A DNA stretch of 64,000 nt from Ehretia macrophylla (Eukaryota > Streptophyta > Magnoliopsida > Boraginales > Ehretiaceae). Positions 1 to 13,910 of this stretch are shown in pieces. The position numbers were made by a program, and so were the translations under genes. The stretch is from the NCBI GenBank assembly GCA_037974665.1, contig CM075770.1, positions 1,066,501-1,130,500 on the forward strand. The letters are read 5' to 3'. The notes beneath the pieces were generated by a model. The model saw only the letters and a program-made list of their open reading frames with translations. It did not search any database and had not been told where the DNA came from. Numbering within the stretch: the first letter of the stretch is position 1; every line of letters begins with the position of its first letter.

Positions 1-705
1 GACAAGTTTAGATGTATTAATTTGGAAAAAAATAGTCGGGAATTCTCGGAAAATAGTACTTCAGTTTCAGAACTTGTTGTTTTGTATTTACTCGAGCTGT
101 TATGACTCATGGTGTTTTCGTTAGAAGCTGAGACTTCTGTCAGTAGGATAGGTGTCGGATTAGTATTCAAAATGGATCACGAGATGGATGATGTATTTAA
201 TAGCTACATGTATGTAGCTGTTGTATGTAAATTTATAGATACATACATACGTTATGTATGTTAGTGCTCATGTTTGCTAATATTAATTGAAACAAGCTGA
301 AGGGCATCACTTGAACTCTTGTCGCTAAGCTTATGGTGGTGTTTGGTCCTCAAAGTTATCTAGATTCTTCTGGTAAATATTAGTATAGTACTCCATTCAA
401 ACTCTAGATGATGGAAATTCGTTTTTCATAAGTATTTAATTATCAGCAACCGATCAACATAGCAGATTAGAGATGAAAATTGAAGAATCCTGGTGCTTTA
501 TTCACATGGACAGTGAATTTTGCCTTTTCTCATATTTAAAGATATTTATTAACTGTCACTTGGATCACATAATGTTGCTTCTTTATTAAAATGTCATTGT
601 TTGGGCGAAGTTCGTATCTGATTCTTCCATTTTAAATGCCATCTATGAACTTCCGGTTTACTATTATATTATTTAATATGTTTATATGCTTTTTACTGAC
701 AACAG
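1..705. other. Non-coding stretch, probably intron 1 of the SAC gene
   Basis: No convincing coding exon is visible here. The next exon opens at 706 after an acceptor AACAG and begins inside the conserved SAC N-terminus, so this stretch is best read as intron, with the first coding exon upstream of the window. A short TACATACATA-type palindrome lies near 205-260. Confidence 0.5.
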
Positions 706-3700
706 AACTTCTACATCATTGGACGGGATAAGAGCAGAACATTTTGGAAGGTCCTGAAGATCGACAGATTAGAGCCTTCCGAGCTAAATATTCTTGAAGA
801 TTCTACAACGTATTCAGAAATTGAATGCAGCGACCTCTTAAGCAGGATACATGAAGGAAACAAATCTAGTGGTGGACTGAAATTTGTCACCTCTTGTTAT
901 GGAATTGTTGGTATGTTTCAAGTTCCCCACATTGTCTAATTTGTCAAATGATGAATAAAATGTCACTTTCTTTGCTCGGAAACTCATGGTGTTTTCTGTG
1001 ATTTTTAGGGTTCATAAAATTTTTGGGACCTTACTACATGGTTCTTATTACACAAAGAAGGAAGATCGGCACCATTTGTGGTCATGCAGTGTATGCTATT
1101 ACCAAGAGCGAGATGATTCCACTTCCAAATTCCACTCTGCAACCCAATATGGCTTATTCTAAAAATGAAAACAGGTCTTTTGTCAAATTCTTCATGTAAA
1201 TGTAAAATGTATGGTACTTGTGAGAAGACATATATAGTTAAATTGACAGATGAGCTTTGTATTTGATGGTATAGTTTTTTAGTTTTTGTTTTGTTCTTTT
1301 GGGAGCATTAGTGTTAAGTGTCTCTTCAAAAGTTCTACAGCGTGGAGGTAATCTTTGTACCATATCATGGATACACCCTTCCGTGTAATGCCAGTTGTAT
1401 AGTTTTTGACAATATAGATATCAGTTTGTCTTGTCCAGCGCTAAAATTGAAAATGCACATGTTAGATATTCAAATTTAATATATGTTAAGAGCTGTTGTT
1501 AATGGTCTTCTGTAGTTAAATTATTTCATAGAGCCCATTGCCACTTTTTTTCCTGCCAATGCACAGGGCCAAACCACATTGGTGTTGTGATGTTAAATTA
1601 GCATGTTGAATGAGGCAAGGTATCATCAGGGTTTCAGGGGAATAATTTTTGCCTTTTCCCTTTGAATTATATTTATGTTGTCTTTATGCTGTAGCAGCTC
1701 TCTTCTTTTAAGTTAATGGACTTATACTTACTTTTTTCACTTTCTTTTTCTCCTTGTTTGCTGTTCACCTAGATACAAGAAGCTTCTACGCGCTGTGGAT
1801 CTGACGAAGGACTTCTTTTTCAGCTACTCTTACCATGTTATGCTTAGTCTTCAAAAGAACTTAAGCAATCATGAAACAAGACCCCCTGTTTATGAGACAC
1901 TCTTCGTTTGGAATGAGTTCTTAACTCGGGGAATACGTAATCAGCTCAAGCATACTATGTGGACAGTAGCGTTAGTTTATGGATTCTTTAAACAGGTATT
2001 AATGATATTAAAGGGTCTTTGCAAATGCTAGATTTACAGAAATATAGAAAGCTTTTATTGATGAAACGAGCAGAAATTTTTGGTATTTCTTTTGTTCTTT
2101 ATGTCCATTGGATGGAGCACCTTGTGTTGTGGTTGAATCGGATGTATTTGTTTTGATGTTTTCTGCTGTTCTTTTTCAATGTTCTTTTCTACTGTTATTT
2201 TTCAATGTCTTTTAGCCTTCGGAAGTACGAATCTGGATTTCACTTCACTCTTTGATTTGTATGATTTTTAATTATTTAAGTAAGGTCATTAGCTTTTCTC
2301 TCAATAGGACTGGCAGTTCTGTTCTTGATTCTGTCTTTTTGTATGTCTGAATGGTTTTATCTCATTATATAAGTAATCTTCTGTTCATTTCTGTTTCTCA
2401 CTGCAAATTAGATCGGTTTGACATACTGTATAATTTTCAACTTGACCCATGACAGATCAAACTTTTGGTATCTGGGCGGAAAGTCAATTTGACACTGATT
2501 GCTAGACGGTCACGTCATTATGCCGGAACGAGGTTTGAATCCATTTAGATTCCCAGACATTTGTTTTCCTTCAATGACTGAAGTTATTATAATTTAAAAT
2601 TTTCTCAATTATGCATTCTGCACTGAGTAGCTTATGTTATATGGTTTCCGATTCTACTCTTCTGACTCTTTCCATCTCCTATTATATCCAGATATCTAAA
2701 AAGAGGTGTGAATGAAAAGGGCCGTGTTGCAAATGATGTAGAAACAGAGCAAATTGTTTTTGAAGATGTTCCTGATGGATGCCCAACTCAGATAAGCTCT
2801 GTTGTGCAGATTAGGGGTTCCATCCCCCTCTACTGGTCTCAAGAAACTTCACGATTGAATATTAAACCTGACATCATATGTATGACTTAAGTGACTGGAA
2901 TGTTATATCCACTTTTGATTTCCTGCAATTTATGCCGACTCGTTTTTTCTTTTCCAGTGTCGAAGAAGGACCATAACTATGCAGCAACCAAACTTCATTT
3001 TGAGAATCTTGTCAAGAGATATGGAAGTCCTATCATTATACTAAATCTTATTAAGGTAGGACTTCTTTGCGATGAGTTGTCTAGTTATATCTAGTTGGTT
3101 TTTGGAAATAGCAGCCGTCTCTTGTTTTTTGGTTCTATCTTTCAATTTGTTTATCTTCGTATTAATTGACAGGCTCGTGAAAAGAAGCCTCGAGAGTCTA
3201 TTCTCCTTGCTGAATTTGCCCATGCTATTGAGTTTATTAATAGAGATTTGACGGAGGAGAATCGCTTGAAGTTTCTTCACTGGGATATGAACAAATATTC
3301 CAAAAAGTATGTTTCTATCACTTGCTTTTTCCTATTTGAATTTCTTTTCTATTCGAAGTACGACTGACTCAACTTTTCCCTTTTCTCAATTTCTCAGCAA
3401 AGCTACAAATGTATTGGGTTCCTTAAGTAAAGTGGCTGCAAATATATTGGACATGACTGGTTTCTTTTACTGTGATCTAATTCCATATTCGAGGACTGAA
3501 GAATGGTTAAATCAATCCTACTTTGAGTAAGTTCATGCTTGTGTATTAGATCCAAATTGAAATTTATTCATTTTAGTATTTAACATCAGAAAAACTTGTC
3601 ATGTACTTTGCTGTTATACCTTTTATCTATGGACCCCTTTTTTTTTTTTTCCTACTATTATTTGGTAAGTAAAGGAATTGAATTATATGCCAAAACACTC

Positions 3701-6700
3701 TAGATTTTAGCCATGGCTGTCTTTCTTCTGCCATGTGAAAGTGGTCTGTGGCTTGTGGCCTTTAGCTAATGTGTTAAGTTTGGTACACTAAATTTTTGTG
3801 TATATCATATTTGGAATTGTTGAAGGGAATGGCCAGGAAGATCTTCTAAAAACTTGTGAATGAAACTACTTTTGTAGGTTACATTTGAAATGTCTGCTGA
3901 TGCTTTTCATATTATTTGTATCATCATGGTTACATTTGAAACAATAAAAAATAGTCAAAGTGGCGTTAATTAACTACTCCAAAGCCTACTAGATAAAGTT
4001 TCTCTTTTTGGCCTATAGGATGCTCAATTTGCATGGATCTTTAACTAGTCTCTTAGTTCCATAAGCTAATCTAGAACAGTTATGTTGATCAAAATGGAAT
4101 TTGAAAATTTTCTGGTTAGCATATGCTTGTCATATATACACGTATATCCATCCAGCTTAGTTCGTTTTGTACTAGGAATGCATTAGTTACTTCTGTATCC
4201 ACTCTTTATATTTAATATGCAATGCAGCAATAACGATGGTGGTGATTCTGCCAAGGACTTCCCTCATAAGGACTTGGACAATTTGCAAATTAATGCCAGT
4301 CATTATGGTGGTCAATTGGACTATACTCATTTCGGTAAGCCTCTGAAGTTCCAAAAAGGGGTCCTGAGAACAAACTGCATAGACTGTTTGGATCGTACGA
4401 ATGTTGCACAGTATGCCTATGGACTGGTTGCACTCGGGCATCAGCTTCATGCTTTGGGATTTATAGATGTCCCAAAGGTTGATCTAGATTCCCCTTTAGC
4501 GGATGAATTAATGACGATTTACGAGGCTATGGGTGATACTCTTGCATTTCAGTACGGGGGATCTGCTGCGCATAATAAGGTAAATTTTGATAATGGTGCC
4601 TGCAATTGATGTAGATATAAAGAAAGTGCAAATTTTGGTATATAATATTATAGGAACTTTTGTTGAATCTATCTGTTAGGTTTGTCCCGCTACAATGTAT
4701 CAACTTCTTTTTCTTATAAATTGGTGTACGATGAACACTTTGCAATCTAGATAGGTGATGGGTGCGAACAGATTAGTTATACTAATAAATATTGTATAAC
4801 ACTCTTTCCCTATATAAAAACCATTACTCCATCTGTTCCCATTCTTTTATCTATGAAAGGATTCACTTGTTACGGGTCTCAATTTTCCCACACTTAAATA
4901 ACAGTTTTCCCACAATTTCAAAACTTTGCTTAAAAATTAAAATGTGTTTTGCCCTACTTTAAAACCTACCGTAACATTATATTTTATTTTTCAACTTTTT
5001 CTTAATATAGTTAAATCGTGATATCCTAATTGGGATGGTGCGTAGTAAACAAGAAATGTCAAGAATAACTAAACATTTAAAATGTTTCATCAATATCCGG
5101 TAGAACTTCTAGGATAGTCTATTGCAACTTTGGTTCCTCTGTGAGTCTGTTGTAGTTGTGAAATATTTTGTGATAGGGTCATAAGGTGCATTAGGATTTC
5201 CAATCTTATCTACTCTCAGCTTTTGCTCTTCCTGTTTGGCAATGTAATAATAAACCATCCTCTTAACATTCTTGTTTTTTGTCCACTTATATTTATGACG
5301 ATGAACAGATATTTTCTCAGAGGCGAGGTCAACCTAAAGCAGTTACACAATCCCAAGAGTTCTTCAGAACTCTACAGCGGTACTATAGTAATGCTTATAT
5401 GGATCCTGAGAAACAAGATGCCATTAATGTGTGAGTAACTCAGTCCTTTATGTGATTCGTCTAGTTTGCGACGTTTTTCATTTTCTAACAGCTGGCTAGA
5501 TATCGTACTCCTATAGAGAAAACATGTAAGAGCAGCTTTCTGGACACTTGCTTTCCTATTGACAGAATGTTAATGTGCCTGAGCATTTTATCTTGAATAT
5601 TTCTCAAGTAAAGCAATTAAAATTTCTCATTTGCATATGCTTTTCTATATGAGCAGGTTCTTGGGACATTTCCAGCCACAGCAGGGTAAACCGGCTCTAT
5701 GGGAGCTGGACTCTGACCAGCATTACAATATTGGGAGGCGTGGTGCGGATTATGTGGATGAAACTTCTAGGTACAAGTATTATCTTAATGAGTTTGCCAA
5801 CTTTCTTTCCGTTGATTTCTGCCACAAATTTAGTCTCCCTTCTTGATAAGATAGAAAAAGAAAAGAAAAAATTTTATACGCTTTAAGTCCTAAAAAGATA
5901 GGGACCCTTAAATTTTCACACATTAAGAAAACATAATAAGAGGAACCAACTACTCCATTCTTTTCTTTTTATGTTCCCTGATTTACCCCTCATCAATTTC
6001 ATTAGAAGTGCTTTATATAGGGTTACAAAAGGACATTGAAAACAACACTATGCTTTTTAAAGTCAATGAATTCTATTTGGAACAAACATAATTAGAAAGT
6101 GTTAATAATCCTGAGTTTCCATCTTGAAACCAATTGGTGTCAAGAGGAGTAGCCCAAGATCTTATATGGTGGATTTGGAGTTGGTGATTTTCCTATATGG
6201 GAGGAATGTATATTCCAACACCCCCCCTCACGTGTGACCCGGAGAGAACCTGGAAACGAAAGCTGACACTGTCAGCGAGGGCGACCTGAGAGAGACAGAT
6301 GGGTCACACGTGGCAAGACATGAAAGATGAACAAGACTAGACCATGGGCCTAGCTTTGATACCATGTTAATAATCCTGAGTTTCCATCTTGAAACCAATT
6401 GGTGTTGGTGATTTTCCTATATGGGAGGAATGTATATTCCAACAGAAAGTGTCTCTATGTTTGTGACAAAGGGAATAATGGAGTATACTTTCTTATGAAT
6501 ATTCTTCTTCCAAAGAAGGACGTGTTGATCTTCAATATGATTTGGTTGGTAATTCATTTTTAACCAATGGTGGGTTAGTAACCGAATGACTTCATCACTG
6601 AGGTACATTGTAGTATTGGACCTTTTCATCTAACTTCTGTTCTCTCTCTCTCTCTCTCTCTCTCTCTTTGTCTTTGTCTCTGTCTCTGTCCCTCAACACC

Positions 6701-9055
6701 ACCACCACCCCTCCATTTTCCCAGCGGGGTGCCCCATTCCCCGTAAAACACATCACATTGCTGTTGTACTTTTTGTCCTCTCAGACCGGAGTGAGCGGCG
6801 TCTTTATAAATAATTCTGTGACAGTATTTTCTTTTCGCCAAAACAATTATTTAAAGTGGCCTATTTTGTATGTGTAGGTTATCGATGAAAAGGTCTCTGT
6901 CAGATGGAAACATTCAGTCTGAATGTGACTTACCTATGGGAGATGGCAATAGCGATCAGAATGAAGACTCTGACCGGCCATTGGTTAACATGCAGAGTGG
7001 CAACAAGGGTCTTTCAGATTCCTCACCTGAAATACCAACTTGTGAATGTGTTATGTCATATTCCAGGTCAGCTTATGTAATTTGTTATCAAGTTCAGAGG
7101 TGTCTAAATAAAATTACTGTGGTGGTTTGAATTGAACAGACTCCTATACTTTTGCTTGAAGAGATCAAAATAGAAGGTGCTACTATTCGTTTATGCCAGG
7201 AGGTGATATTGAGGCTCTTTCAATCTGCACTGTGGAATTAGATACTAAAGTTACTGCCAGAAGTTGCCACCCTAGCTCTATTGTGTGCTTAATATAGAAA
7301 CTTTTGACTCTCTAATGTTTCCAGTTATTTTCATGACTTTAAATCTTCGATGTGGCATATTTAATAGGCATTTATAGTGATTGCTTCTTGATGATCTGCC
7401 ATTGACTATCCGTTACCGATATGCTTGTATTCTTCAATAACTTTCTGGATTTATATCTAATGTCTATAATTTATTGTCAAATTAACTACTAAAAGAAAAG
7501 TTGTTGCTTGCCATTACGTACTCCTTTCCCTATTATGCAATAATGTGGATAAATTGCCTGTTTGTGAAATAGAAGTTGACAGATCTACACGAGCCTGTAT
7601 TTGTCTATGTGCATCTTTATTTTCTCCAATGAACTTTTTGTTTAAAATGTCTTTTGTATGTAATGTTGGTTGTCTTCTGTAGGTACACCCCCTCAAGGCC
7701 TCATACACAGCTATCTGTTGATTGTATTGATAATGACGGAACTTGTTTTCACGAAAATGGAAACACGTTCAATTGTTCAAATTTTCTCGATGTTGACTGG
7801 CTTTCTTCATCTGGGAATTCTTGCGAGGAAGAGATATACGAAAGGTAAACCCTATTCATTTATGAGCCATAAATAAGGATGGAGAGAATCTGTGACGCAC
7901 AAATCATATTATCTTAAGCATCCATTCATGTATTCGCCCGTGCAGCAACTGATATCTGTAGCATAACTTGCAATCACTCGTATGCATGTAAACATTAGAA
8001 GTTCAGAATGACAACTTTTATCTGTTAGGTTACAGGATGAACATCAACCAGCAAGTGAACTTAGTAGCTAACTTTTCTCTCTCTCCTCGTAGGACATTTG
8101 CTGATTTCTCTATATTTATCACCTTATTTCAGTTTGGATAATTATGTAAGATCTTGCAATTTTTACTAGGGTTTTAACGGCCAAATGGAATTTGATAATT
8201 GCAGGTCTACACTTATAGGCTCCTCCTCTACTGGCCAGTCATCAAATAGTGTTGCGGATGGAATTAAAGTGGAGACAGGTTCTTCAGCCCATGTTTCCGG
8301 ATCAAGCATTGTAAGTGGTATATAGAAGAATGTGTTCACTGACTAAACATGTTATTTGCTGTCATTGGTTGCCGAATGCTATCAATGTTGGTGACTTCAA
8401 TCTTGTACCATGCTATAGTTGATTAAGGGCCCCTTTGACCCCTCATTTGGCAAACAAACGCTTCTAGTATTACGTTCATGAAAATTATATTTCGCAATGC
8501 TGGTATACCTATTTTTTAGACAATATGCGTTTTCTTGCATTTGCAGCCCAAAGGCAAATGCAATTTTTAGGGGCCAAATAATTGTTAAAAATCACAATTG
8601 GAGTCCATACGTGCTTTTCAACTCCAAAAAGCTTGGACCAAATGTACTTTAAGTCTGTTATTGCATTTCTTGGTGAGATGCATGTCAGAATTATTCAATT
8701 GGAGTCCTTATTTTTCCATCCAGTTTCATAGTTCCCATTGATACTTACTGGTTATGTTTTTCTTTTCTTTCTCTTTCTTATATTATATGTTTTGAGTATT
8801 TAATAATTTATACACAGTGAAAGCATCCATACTGTTGGTGATTTTTATCTTTGACTCCTAGTTTCATTTATATCTGTGGTCATGAGTAATATGCTTCTTA
8901 CAAAATCTTTCCCTGTTGCCTCCTAAATGTTACAGGGAAAGGCACGGGTAGGTGAAGATCCTAGTTCCAGTGGTTCTCAAAACTCGAACATCCTTGCTGA
9001 ATTTTCTGAGAGCTTTGTGGAATGGGTTACCCATGGTCACCTGCTTTTCTCTTGA
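706..9055 (+). CDS. SAC-domain phosphoinositide phosphatase, 5' partial (plant SAC1-5 group)
   Basis: Phosphatase acting on phosphoinositides at endomembranes or the vacuole; plant SAC1-5 are related to yeast FIG4. I assembled 15 phase-consistent exons: 706-910, 1009-1174, 1773-1995, 2456-2532, 2692-2879, 2958-3055, 3173-3306, 3398-3526, 4228-4579, 5309-5430, 5657-5770, 6878-7066, 7683-7844, 8205-8310 and 8936-9055. They give 794 codons plus stop. The start of the SAC domain is seen as [15 protein letters not shown], followed by [20 protein letters not shown] and [14 protein letters not shown]. The CX5R(T/S) catalytic signature CIDCLDRT lies at 4376-4399. A serine-rich, poorly conserved region comes next, and the protein ends [13 protein letters not shown]. 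About 40 N-terminal residues are off the window. Every junction is GT-AG and reading phase is kept, so the gene looks intact. Assignment to one paralogue (SAC2 to SAC5) is not possible by eye. Confidence 0.93.
4827..5045. mobile_element. Stowaway-like MITE in a SAC intron
   Basis: The left end CTCCATCTGTTCCCATT follows a TA and matches the usual plant Stowaway terminus. The right end is degenerate (GGGATGGTGCGTAG, then TA). The element lies in the intron between exons 4228-4579 and 5309-5430. The left end is convincing and the right end is not, so the boundary is approximate. Confidence 0.45.
5953..6483. mobile_element. Stowaway-like MITE interrupted by a TRIM
   Basis: The terminal sequence CTCCATTCTTTTC after TA at 5951-5952 is mirrored by GGGAATAATGGAG followed by TA at 6484-6485, giving inverted termini and a TA target duplication typical of Stowaway (Tc1/mariner) MITEs. 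Without the nested TRIM and its duplicated target the element is about 181 bp. It lies in the intron between exons 5657-5770 and 6878-7066 of the SAC gene. Confidence 0.6.
6100..6444 (-). mobile_element. TRIM retrotransposon (345 bp), complete with TSD
   Basis: Terminal-repeat retrotransposon in miniature, read on the minus strand. The LTR at 6365-6444 (80 bp) and the LTR at 6100-6220 (121 bp) share their ends (TG...CA in element orientation). Next to the 80-bp LTR is a primer-binding site TGGTATCAAAGC (complement of 6353-6364), close to the initiator tRNA-Met site TGGTATCAGAGC. Next to the other LTR is a polypurine tract GAGGGGGGG (complement of 6221-6229). The element is flanked by GAAAG at 6095-6099 and 6445-6449. 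The short LTR lacks 41 bp found in the other copy. It has no coding capacity and sits inside a MITE within a SAC intron. Confidence 0.9.
6639..6692. repeat. CT/TC microsatellite
   Basis: A run of (TC)n passing into TTTGTC/TCTGTC variants in the SAC intron upstream of exon 6878-7066. Long GA-repeat ORFs on the opposite strand here are artefacts of it. Confidence 0.85.
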
Positions 9056-9764
9056 AAATCCGGCGAAGCTTCTTTTGAGACAGCATTGCTGCTCTTTCTA
9101 TTAATTTAATCAACCCATCCGAAGGGTGTGGATTGCTGCCTGCTTGCACAAATTAAATAACAGCAGATCGGACATTACAGAAAAAAGGAGAAAGGCGAAT
9201 TTCATCAAAGGTGGTCCCTATCTAAACAAAGGTATAATCAGATTGTAAATACTGCATTTGTAACTTTAGCCGACTCCTCATTTGAGAATGATACAGAAGG
9301 CACAGAGTAAATAGTAACCAGCACCATTCTTTAGGGTCACTTAGTTTCTTCCAGATTGAAAAACTGAAATTTTGATCATGTAAATATCTTAGGTATTCTC
9401 TTTCTTGTACTTCCATTTCGTTATTTTCTATGATATTTTTCGTGTTACGGATTCGATTTTTTATAAACCTCTCGCATATATAGCGAGATTTGATTTGACC
9501 AACATGTTTATGAATCTGTACTTTTGCAAGACCTTTAGTTCTACCATTTTAGCATCGCAATGAATTAACTTCTGTTATCAGATTCGTCGATATTGAGGAA
9601 CCAAACTTCACAAAATGATTCACTCATGATTGTGATATGCTGATCCAGGTTATCTTTGTGGCTACAGCCAACCAGCCGCTCTGATAGGGTTAACCTTGCT
9701 AACACATTGCTTACATTATAGCTTCTATTTCAGAGCAGAACTGAGAAATTCTTCAATTCGTTCG
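9056..9764. other. 3' UTR and intergenic of the SAC gene
   Basis: The SAC 3' UTR must begin at 9056. No other coding signal is visible before the GC-richer patch that starts near 9765. Confidence 0.5.
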
Positions 9765-9768
9765 AGCG

Positions 9769-10056
9769 ATGGCTTGGGAGGCAGGAGTAGCAGGGCGGAG
9801 TGTGCTCATGTTACGTCGGTCAGGTCTCTTTTCTTCGTTAGATAGACGGTGGAGCTCGTATAGAAAACCACTTGTTTGGCCCAACCGTGCCTCGTGTCGA
9901 GCAGAATGTAAGTTGAGAAAATGCTGCTGGTTCTCCGTTTCTTTCAGTGTACCATATCTTTCAGCGGCAGGCAACACTTGGGCCGTCATACGTATTACGT
10001 ATAGGCGTTACTCAAGGCGCAAGCGGAAACGGCTCTACAAGGCGCGACCAAAATAG
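9769..10056 (+). other. GC-rich patch with an unassigned 95-codon ORF
   Basis: About 290 bp that is clearly richer in G+C than its surroundings. It is open on the + strand from an ATG at 9769 (95 codons; very basic C-terminus SRRKRKRLYKARPK) and also on the minus strand (78 codons). I recognise neither protein. Possible readings are a small unannotated gene, a nuclear copy of organelle DNA, or a captured gene fragment. A GTAAGT and a downstream TTTCAG inside it would leave an intron of only about 40 nt, too short for plants, so no splicing is proposed. Confidence 0.25.
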
Positions 10057-10164
10057 ACCATGAAATATTTTCCTTTCACATACATTAACAGTTAACTATA
10101 TGCAACCAAAATAAAATAAAATAATTTAAAGGAAAATTCAATAGTTGTGACTGTTTATGTAAAT

Positions 10165-10842
10165 TTAAACTAAATCAAATTAAGTCTTGTCTCACTAGAT
10201 GAGGTCGGTTATATAGATTATGCGACGTCATTTCTACTTGTCGAGAGTCGTCTTCTTTATGAGATTCATACACGCGAAGTCTTGTTTAATTGTTTCTATC
10301 TAAGTAATCTTAGGTCTATCTTTACTTCTTCTGGTGTATCATGTCTAAACTTTCGCACTTTCTAACAGGCACCTCAATAAATCGTCTCTTTACTTGGCCA
10401 AACTATCTCAGCCGATTTTTCCTCATCTTATCTTCAATCGGGGTCACTCTTACTCTTTCACATATCACCTCATTCATTATCTCATTCTTCTTAGTTTTGT
10501 CACACATCTATCTCAACATTCTCATCTCAGCCACCGACATTTTATGAACATATTGATATTTTACTGTCTAACACTCCGAACTATATAACATAGCAGGCCT
10601 AATGGTTATTTTATAGAACTTACTTTTTAGCTTAAGTGGTATTTTTCGATCACACAAAATTCCTGACGCATTTCTCCACTTCGTCCAGCCTGCTTTGATT
10701 CTATAATCAACGTTCGCATTTATCTCCCTATCTTGTTGATCCATAGAACCCAAGTATTTAAAACTCTCTTTTTTTTTTTATTTTTTCTGAGTTTAATCTT
10801 ATCTCTATTACATTTATAGACTTATTTTTACTAAAAATACGG
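10165..10842 (-). mobile_element. 5'-truncated LINE, reverse-transcriptase C-terminus, 17-bp TSD
   Basis: Minus-strand non-LTR retrotransposon fragment. Codons 10753-10568 read ...INANVDYRIKAGWTKWRNA and then KFYKITIRPAMLYSSEC, the hallmark end of plant LINE reverse transcriptase (consensus GWxKWR...RPAxLYGxEC). Downstream (10560 to 10200) the frame is broken, but the typical RMLR / ERV / EDKMR / LRWFGHV-like tail can still be followed in shifted frames. The insert is bounded by the direct repeat TGACTGTTTATGTAAAT at 10148-10164 and 10843-10859, a 17-bp target-site duplication of the kind LINEs make. It is a dead copy. Confidence 0.85.
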
Positions 10843-10859
10843 TGACTGTTTATGTAAAT

Positions 10860-11443
10860 AAAATAAAATAATCTTAAGAACGGTCTAAGATCATTGATCT
10901 CTTTCATAATGTTACTACTATTAGTAGAATGCTAGTTTTCGCCAAAATTGGTACTACTTTCTTCTCATGTGTATGTAGATAGTGGATAAGCATCCAAATA
11001 TCTTTTATTCTTTCTCGTTTTTGCTGCATATTAGTTATCGTTACAAAAACAATAAACAACGAAGCTACGGTACGACGTGTGTGTTGTTTTCTGCAAGTGA
11101 CTCCTCAATCAAGCGACGATATTACAGCCAAAAAGTTACAAGACGCGCACAAAAATCAACTGCGAAAGTATTACCAACGCTCCTTACTCGTCTGATCACA
11201 AATGAAAAGGAAATCGCAGGAAGAAAATGTGATTGATCATGAACTTTTTGACCATTAAAAACTCTTTGCTTCAAAGCAATTTCAGTAAATATAATTGAAA
11301 AAAATTCTCTATCACTAAGAAATTACTACAGAATAACCGTTGCCACGAGCAAAACCGGAATTTATAAAAGTTCAAAAGGATCCAGGTTCATGACAAGATG
11401 GATAAAAGGAAAGCGTTTAGGTGAATGAAATCTTTGCCAAAAT
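10860..11443. other. Intergenic, including the RPSA 3' UTR
   Basis: No gene recognised. An open frame of 84 codons at 10982-11236 has no recognisable content. The RPSA transcript must end somewhere below 11444. Confidence 0.4.
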
Positions 11444-13727
<2,284 letters not shown>

Positions 13728-13747
13728 TGTTGCTTCTTTTTGCAAGC

Positions 13748-13910
13748 ACTATAGGGTTTAAGCGTTTTGCACTATACTACTACTACTACTCAAAGATATA
13801 TATAGCTTTCGTTTTGGTTTGATGTATAGCCTATGTGAAAACACTACAAACCCTACTGGGTTTTATCTTGTTTTCTTTGATGTTCATTTTGGCCCTTGGG
13901 TTGGGCCCAA
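13748..13910 (-). promoter_or_regulatory. RPSA promoter: telo-boxes and site II motifs
   Basis: Upstream of the RPSA start are an AAACCCTA telo-box (complement of 13752-13759), a second AAACCCTA on the + strand at 13848-13855, and TGGGCC (13902-13907) within the palindromic TTGGGCCCAA at 13901-13910. Telo-boxes combined with TGGGCY site II elements are the established signature of plant ribosomal-protein and other growth-linked promoters. A TATATATA stretch lies near 13796-13803. Confidence 0.65.

Noticed and set aside
6626-6841. 71-codon ORF ending in Arg/Glu repeats
   Set aside because: It is the complement of the TC microsatellite in a SAC intron.
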